Of a DNA stretch of 9,349 nucleotides, positions 5,982-9,349 are shown in pieces (position 1 is the stretch's first letter; each line of letters opens with the position of its first letter). The notes under the pieces are model-generated. The model saw only the letters and a program-made list of their open reading frames with translations. It ran no database searches and was not told where the DNA came from. Source of the stretch: Hyphomicrobiales bacterium (GTDB lineage: Bacteria; Pseudomonadota; Alphaproteobacteria; Rhizobiales; Afifellaceae). The stretch lies in contig JACCSN010000640.1 in assembly GCA_013812985.1 (NCBI GenBank), forward strand, positions 1 to 9,349. The letters are read 5' to 3'. A program made the translations under genes and the position numbers.

Positions 5982-7036
5982 TGTTTGACGGACGCGTCGC
6001 GCTGCGGCCGGGCTATGAGATTTCCCGCGTCATCCGCGGCGGCTGGCAGCTCGCCGGCGGTCACGGCAGCGTCGATCGGAATGAGGCGGTGGCCGACCTC
6101 GCCGCCTTCTGCGAGGCCGGCATCGTCACCTTCGATTGCGCCGACATCTATACCGGTGTCGAGGAGCTGATCGGCGAATTCCGGACCGAATACGCCCGCC
6201 GCAATGGCGAAGCCGCGCTCGGGGAGGTCAAGGTTCACACGAAGTTCGTTCCCGACCTGGACGGCTTGGCGAGGATCGACCGGGCGCAGGTCCGGGCGGT
6301 GATCGATCGTTCGCTGCGGCGGCTGCGGGCCGACCGGCTCGACCTCGTGCAGTTCCATTGGTGGGACTACGAAGTCCCCGGCTGCGTGGAGACGGCGCTC
6401 TGGCTGGAAGAGCTGCGCCGCGAAGGCAAGATCCACCTTCTCGGCGGGACGAACTTCGACGCCCCTCGGACCGAGGCGCTCGTTGAAGCGGGCGTCCCGC
6501 TCGCCAGCATGCAGGTACAATATTCGCTCCTCGACAATCGGCCGGAGAACGGGCTCGTGGACGCCTGCCGACGCAAGGACATCCACCTGCTCTGCTACGG
6601 CTCCGTCGCCGGCGGGTTCCTGAGCGATGCCTGGCTTGGGCGGCCCGAGCCGCCGCCGCCGCTGGAGAACCGCTCGCTGACGAAGTACAAGCTCGTCATT
6701 GACGATTTCGGCGGCTGGGCGCTGTTCCAGGACCTCCTCGGCGCTTTGCGCGGCGTCGCCGATCGTCATGGCGCCGACATCGCCACGATCGCCAGCCGCT
6801 ACGTTCTGGACCTGCCGATGGTGGCGGCGGTGATCGTGGGCGCTCGCGACAGCTCGCATCTCGCAGCCAATCTCGGCATCTCGGCCTGCCGGCTTACGGA
6901 CGCCGATCGCGGCGAGATCGCCGCCGTGCTCGGACGGCGGCAAGGGCCCGCGGGCGATGCGTTTGGGCTGGAACGGGACCGCAACGGCCGGCACGGGGCT
7001 ATCATGAAATACAATCTGAGCAGGCAGGTGGCATGA
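5981..7036 (+). CDS. Aldo/keto reductase
   Basis: A cytoplasmic NAD(P)H-dependent oxidoreductase, 351 residues, expected to reduce or oxidise a carbonyl or sugar substrate. It has the (beta/alpha)8 aldo/keto reductase pattern: VIRGGWQLAGGHG at the start, TFDCADIYTGVEELIG, VHTKF, LDLVQFHWWDY, GKIHLLGGTNFD, QVQYSLLDNRPE, and a cofactor-end IVGARDSSHLAANL. The catalytic tetrad is intact: Asp52, Tyr57, Lys88 and His126. The double Trp after the catalytic His and the NRSLTKYKLVIDDFGGW segment are specific to a subgroup I cannot assign to a substrate. The ATG at 5981 is chosen because it overlaps the upstream stop (TGATG) and gives a family-like start; the frame is open a further 96 bp upstream inside the preceding gene. 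Its TGA overlaps the next gene by ATGA. Confidence 0.92.
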   Translation: MFDGRVALRPGYEISRVIRGGWQLAGGHGSVDRNEAVADLAAFCEAGIVTFDCADIYTGVEELIGEFRTEYARRNGEAALGEVKVHTKFVPDLDGLARIDRAQVRAVIDRSLRRLRADRLDLVQFHWWDYEVPGCVETALWLEELRREGKIHLLGGTNFDAPRTEALVEAGVPLASMQVQYSLLDNRPENGLVDACRRKDIHLLCYGSVAGGFLSDAWLGRPEPPPPLENRSLTKYKLVIDDFGGWALFQDLLGALRGVADRHGADIATIASRYVLDLPMVAAVIVGARDSSHLAANLGISACRLTDADRGEIAAVLGRRQGPAGDAFGLERDRNGRHGAIMKYNLSRQVA

Positions 7037-7461
7037 GCGCCGGCCTGTCCCTGGAGAACCTCGCTCGGGCGGAGGTCATCGGGTTGCACGAATTCTTCGT
7101 CGCCTGGTTCCGCAGCGGCGGCGCCGCGCCCGATTTCGGCTTGTGCGAGGGGGCGTTTGCGCCCGACTTCCGGATGATCGCTCCGGAAGGCGACGCGCAC
7201 GATCGCACGGCCGTCATGCGCCGCATCCGCGAAGCGCGCGGGGTGCTGACATCCGACTTCCGCATCGACATCCTCGGCCCGCGGCCGGTCTGGATGGCGG
7301 ACGAAGCCGTCTTGCTGGAATATGTCGAGCAACAGTATCGTGACGGCCGGTCGACACGGAGACGGTCGACCGGGCTGTTTACCCGTTGCCCATCGGCGCC
7401 GCGCGGCGTCCAGTGGCTTCATCTCCAGGAGACCTGGATGGGCGCGGCAGCGGACACATGA
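7033..7461 (+). CDS. SnoaL/NTF2-like (DUF4440-type) protein
   Basis: A 142-residue cytoplasmic protein with the cone-shaped NTF2 fold expected from its pattern: an N-terminal helix (RAEVIGLHEFFVAWFRSG), a second helix region with FAPDFRMIAPEG, the middle strand FRIDILGPRPVWMADEAVLLEYVEQQY, and the C-terminal pair RRSTGLF and GVQWLHLQETWM. The RRST, WLH and ETW words are typical of the DUF4440 group. Members act as small-molecule isomerases, dehydratases, hydrolases or plain binding proteins, so the activity is open. The ATG overlaps the reductase stop (ATGA), and AGGTGG lies just upstream, which supports this start. Location between the reductase and the binding protein suggests it acts on the same substrate or product. 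Confidence 0.78.
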   Translation: MSAGLSLENLARAEVIGLHEFFVAWFRSGGAAPDFGLCEGAFAPDFRMIAPEGDAHDRTAVMRRIREARGVLTSDFRIDILGPRPVWMADEAVLLEYVEQQYRDGRSTRRRSTGLFTRCPSAPRGVQWLHLQETWMGAAADT

Positions 7462-7495
7462 CGGGAATTGCATTCAAACCGGGGAGGGACACCCA

Positions 7496-8758
7496 ATGAG
7501 ACACCTCTTGCTGGCCGTTACGGCCGGAGCGGCGCTGATCGCCGCCACCGGCCTGGCTCGGGCCCAGGATTGCGAGGTCAAGGTCGGCGTCGTAATGGAG
7601 CTGACCGGACCGGCCGGAGCCTACGGTCAGGCCGGCGCCAAATCCGTCGAAATGGCTTTCCGCGACCTCAACGAGGCCGGCGGCGTCAACGGCTGCAAGC
7701 TCGTCACCGACACCCGCGACTCCCAAAGCCAGGGCAATGTCGCGGTCGACGCGGCGACGCAGCTCGTGCAGATCGGCAAGGTTCCGGTCATCATCGGCGG
7801 CATCATCTCGTCGGTCTCGATTCCCATCCTGACCTCGGTCACGGCGCCGGCCGGAATCGTCCAGGTCTCGCCGGCATCCTCTTCGCCGACACTCACCGCG
7901 CTTGCTCGCGACGGCAAGACGAACGGCATCTTCTTCCGCACGATCACTTCGGATGCGCTGCAGGGCGTCGCCGCGGCCAAATACGCCATCGATCAGGGAC
8001 TGAAGAAGCTGTCGATCATCAATGTGAACAACGACTTCGGCGTCAACATGGTCGCCGAGTTCTCCAAGGCTTATGAGGCGCTCGGCGGGGCGATCGTCTC
8101 CGTGACCCCGTACAACGAGAAGCAGGCGAGCTATTCGGCGGAGGTCACGTCGGCGCTCGCCGGCGAGCCCGAGGGGCTTTACCTGGTCAGCTATCCGGTC
8201 GACGGCGCCACGATCGCACGGCAGTGGATCTCGCAGGGCGGGCCGCAGAGGTTCCTGCTCAACGACGGCATGAACAGCGCCGACTTCGTTTCCGCGGTCG
8301 GCGCGGAATATCTGAACGACGCCTACGGAACTTCGTCGGGCACCAGCCCTACGGCCTCCACCGAATATTTCAACGGTTCCTACCAGGGATTCTCGAATCT
8401 TGACCCGAGCAGCCCGGCCGCGGACCGGTCGTACGATGCGGCCGCCATCGTAGGCCTCGCCATCGCACAAGCCGGCAGCGGGGATGCCGCGGCGATCAAG
8501 GACGCCATTCGCAAGGTGCTCGACCCGCAAGGCGAAGTGATCCACGCCGGCAAGGACGAATTCGCCAAGGCGCTGCAGCTGATCAAGGACGGGAAGCCGA
8601 TCAAGTATGAGGGCGTGATCGGCCCGGTCCAGTTCGACGCGAACGGCGACATCACCGGACCGTTCAGGCTGTGGCGGATCCAGAACGGCGAGGTCACGAC
8701 CGTCGGTGAAATGACTACGGCCGAAGTCGATGCGCTGAAGGAGCAGATCAGCCGGTAA
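7496..8758 (+). CDS. Periplasmic substrate-binding protein of a branched-chain amino acid type ABC transporter
   Basis: A 420-residue precursor of the Peripla_BP_6 / LivJ-LivK type, which captures solute in the periplasm and delivers it to LivH/LivM. A signal peptide is clear: MRHLLLAVTAGAALIAATGLARA with cleavage expected after residue 23 (ARA|QD). The mature start has VKVGVVMELTGPAGAYGQAGAKSV; Cys26 and Cys67 fit the disulfide near the N-terminus of this family. SSVSIPILTSVTAPAGIVQVSP and IINVNNDFGVN are conserved hinge and binding regions. The start ATG is fixed by GGGGAGGG at 7481-7488, 7 nt upstream, and by the signal peptide; the open frame upstream is inside the DUF4440 gene. It is 34 bp after that gene, so in the same operon. 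It is the only binding protein near the divergent livGFHM genes and is their probable partner. Ligand unknown. Confidence 0.93.
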   Translation: MRHLLLAVTAGAALIAATGLARAQDCEVKVGVVMELTGPAGAYGQAGAKSVEMAFRDLNEAGGVNGCKLVTDTRDSQSQGNVAVDAATQLVQIGKVPVIIGGIISSVSIPILTSVTAPAGIVQVSPASSSPTLTALARDGKTNGIFFRTITSDALQGVAAAKYAIDQGLKKLSIINVNNDFGVNMVAEFSKAYEALGGAIVSVTPYNEKQASYSAEVTSALAGEPEGLYLVSYPVDGATIARQWISQGGPQRFLLNDGMNSADFVSAVGAEYLNDAYGTSSGTSPTASTEYFNGSYQGFSNLDPSSPAADRSYDAAAIVGLAIAQAGSGDAAAIKDAIRKVLDPQGEVIHAGKDEFAKALQLIKDGKPIKYEGVIGPVQFDANGDITGPFRLWRIQNGEVTTVGEMTTAEVDALKEQISR

Positions 8759-8778
8759 CGTGGCGCTGCATCGGACCG

Positions 8779-8804
8779 GAGGCGTCGCGTCCAGGCGGCG
8801 CCTC
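8779..8804 (+). terminator. Candidate terminator hairpin after the binding-protein gene
   Basis: GAGGCGTCG and CGGCGCCTC form a 9-bp stem with one G-U pair around an 8-nt loop, 20 bp past the stop. Only a weak T-rich stretch (TATGAATTCTT) follows, so it may act as an RNA 3' end or need Rho. Confidence 0.45.
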
Positions 8805-8935
8805 TATGAATTCTTGCCGCCCGCTGCGCGCCGGCAGGCGCAGGTTCCCTTCGCCCCTGGCGACAGGCGCCAGGCCTCGCGCAAACAGGCAGCCGACAGA
8901 GTGGCCTCAACTGCCTCGGCCGTTTCGTCGATGGA
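8805..8935. other. Spacer without a recognisable gene
   Basis: I recognise no gene here on either strand. It has a perfect 7-bp hairpin (CCTGGCG 8856-8862, CGCCAGG 8868-8874, 5-nt loop) with no T-run. A reading frame on the minus strand crosses it, but its translation resembles no family I know. Confidence 0.4.
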
Positions 8936-8953
8936 GTGAAATGTGTGAAATGT
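8936..8953 (+). repeat. Tandem duplication of GTGAAATGT
   Basis: The 9-mer GTGAAATGT occurs twice with no gap, directly before the GTG proposed as the start of the hemerythrin-like fragment. It may be a duplication scar. Confidence 0.6.
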
Positions 8954-9035
8954 GAAGGCGATTGACGCCTTCATCCGACAAGACCATCGCATCCTGAAGC
9001 CTTTCCACCGAATCCGATCTCCCGAGGCTCGCACT
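8952..9035 (+). pseudogene. Start of a hemerythrin-like gene, truncated at the IS6 border
   Basis: A GTG-initiated frame reads MKAIDAFIRQDHRILKPF and then HRIRSPEART before entering what looks like IS6 terminal DNA. The opening resembles the first helix of hemerythrin HHE-domain proteins (pattern M-A-D-L-x-x-[DE]-H-R-x-I), where the His binds a di-iron centre. A hemerythrin needs about 130 or more residues with further His and Glu ligands; none follow here. The ribosome site is poor and an 8-bp hairpin (8953-8973) lies over the start, so a non-coding reading remains possible. This call rests on about 18 residues. Confidence 0.35.
8953..8973. repeat. Inverted repeat TGAAGGCG / CGCCTTCA
   Basis: A perfect 8-bp inverted repeat with a 5-nt loop (ATTGA). 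It overlaps the proposed start of the hemerythrin-like fragment. It could be an operator, an RNA hairpin or chance. Confidence 0.5.
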
Positions 9036-9349
9036 GGGCATTGTCACGGCAACTCGGCTCGCGACATGTGGAAGCGTCCCGGGCACGGTCGCGATCATGC
9101 CGCTGTTGCGGCCTGCCAACCGGCGTGGGCTTGGCTCTGAAGGTCCGCAGCGTGCGACGGGAGATCAGGTGAGGCTGGACGTTGAAGGTGTTGTGGATGG
9201 CGGAATGGGCGGACAGGAAGCACTGGGCTGAGCCGGCCGACTTGAATCGCTGCATCTTCCGCTCCCGGCGCCGGACAGGCTGATGCGAGTTCTCGGCTCG
9301 GTTGTTCGCGCGAAGACCCTGCTCGTGGCGGGCCGTCATGCCGATCGCG
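9036..9349 (-). mobile_element. IS6-family insertion sequence, one end only
   Basis: The 3' part of an IS6-family element continues past the right edge. The proposed outer end is GGGCATTGTCAC at 9036-9047, about 59 bp beyond the transposase stop, a distance usual for this family. The inverted repeat cannot be confirmed because the other end is outside the window, so the boundary is a guess; the family assignment rests on the transposase. Confidence 0.55.
9095..9349 (-). pseudogene. IS6-family transposase, C-terminal part with a one-base frameshift
   Basis: The visible part is the end of the DDE catalytic domain. It includes the typical block HEQGLRANNRAENSHQPVRR with the catalytic Glu, then ERKMQRFKSAGSAQCFLS, HNTFNVQPHL and SRRTLRTFRA. 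After FRA the frame runs on without the family ending, but a -1 base correction between 9132 and 9133 (GCC-AAGCCC in place of an expected GCCGAAGCCC) restores AHAGWQAATAA followed by TGA at 9095-9097. So one base appears deleted about 12 codons before the stop. The uncorrected frame extends to 8971, replacing the tail with unrelated residues. The core may still fold, so loss of activity is likely but not certain. The N-terminus is beyond the right edge. Confidence 0.78.

Noticed and set aside
5780..6994. Minus-strand open frame of 404 codons across the reductase
   Set aside because: It is the antisense shadow of a reductase with an intact catalytic tetrad.
7322..7495. 58-residue N-terminal extension of the binding protein
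   Set aside because: It lies in the DUF4440 gene, and the signal peptide plus GGGGAGGG ribosome site fix the start at 7496.
8856..8874. Hairpin CCTGGCG / CGCCAGG as a terminator
   Set aside because: No T-run follows; only the structure itself can be stated.
8804..9034. Minus-strand frame of 76 codons in the right spacer
   Set aside because: It matches no family I recognise, has no good ribosome site, and crosses the proposed IS6 flank.
1..9349. CRISPR array, tRNA, rRNA or defence system
   Set aside because: No regularly spaced repeats, no tRNA cloverleaf with a CCA-type end, no rRNA sequence and no defence protein motif were seen.

Overview
The window is GC-rich, compact DNA with tightly overlapping genes. 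It looks like a soil- or plant-associated alphaproteobacterium, most likely Hyphomicrobiales (rhizobia and relatives). This rests on codon use, a full HAAT-type (branched-chain amino acid type) ABC transporter, and two insertion sequences (IS630 and IS6 families) whose transposases read like rhizobial ones. Two IS elements within 9 kb point to an accessory region such as an island or plasmid. No taxon can be proven from the sequence alone.

Layout, left to right. (1) Positions 1-735, minus strand: the N-terminal half of an amidophosphoribosyltransferase (PurF), running off the left edge. It is preceded by a 14-codon leader ORF that overlaps the purF start by ATGA and whose Shine-Dalgarno sequence lies in the loop of a perfect hairpin. 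(2) Positions 934-2064: a complete IS630-family element flanked by TA duplications, with its transposase in two frames joined across an A6G5 run. (3) Positions 2084-5494, minus strand: livG-livF-livH-livM, two ATPases and two permeases, every junction overlapping. (4) Positions 5495-5621: a divergent promoter region. (5) Positions 5622-8758, plus strand: a TIGR04076-type small cysteine protein, an aldo/keto reductase, a SnoaL/DUF4440-like protein and a periplasmic substrate-binding protein. (6) Positions 8759-9349: a terminator-like hairpin, the apparent start of a hemerythrin-like gene, and the 3' end of an IS6-family transposase with a one-base frameshift, entering from the right edge.

How the genes fit together. 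The binding protein on the plus strand is the only one in view for the divergently transcribed permeases and ATPases, so the two arms probably form one uptake system. The reductase and its two small partners share an operon with the binding protein, suggesting that the imported solute, or a product of it, is an aldehyde, ketone or sugar-like compound that is reduced or oxidised in the cytoplasm. The substrate cannot be named. The purF-like gene may once have been the distal gene of the liv operon; the IS630 copy now separates them. Nothing here is a defence or CRISPR system. The least ordinary parts are the purF leader and hairpin, the reductase/TIGR04076/DUF4440/transporter module, and the way the IS630 transposase takes its stop codon from the duplicated target.
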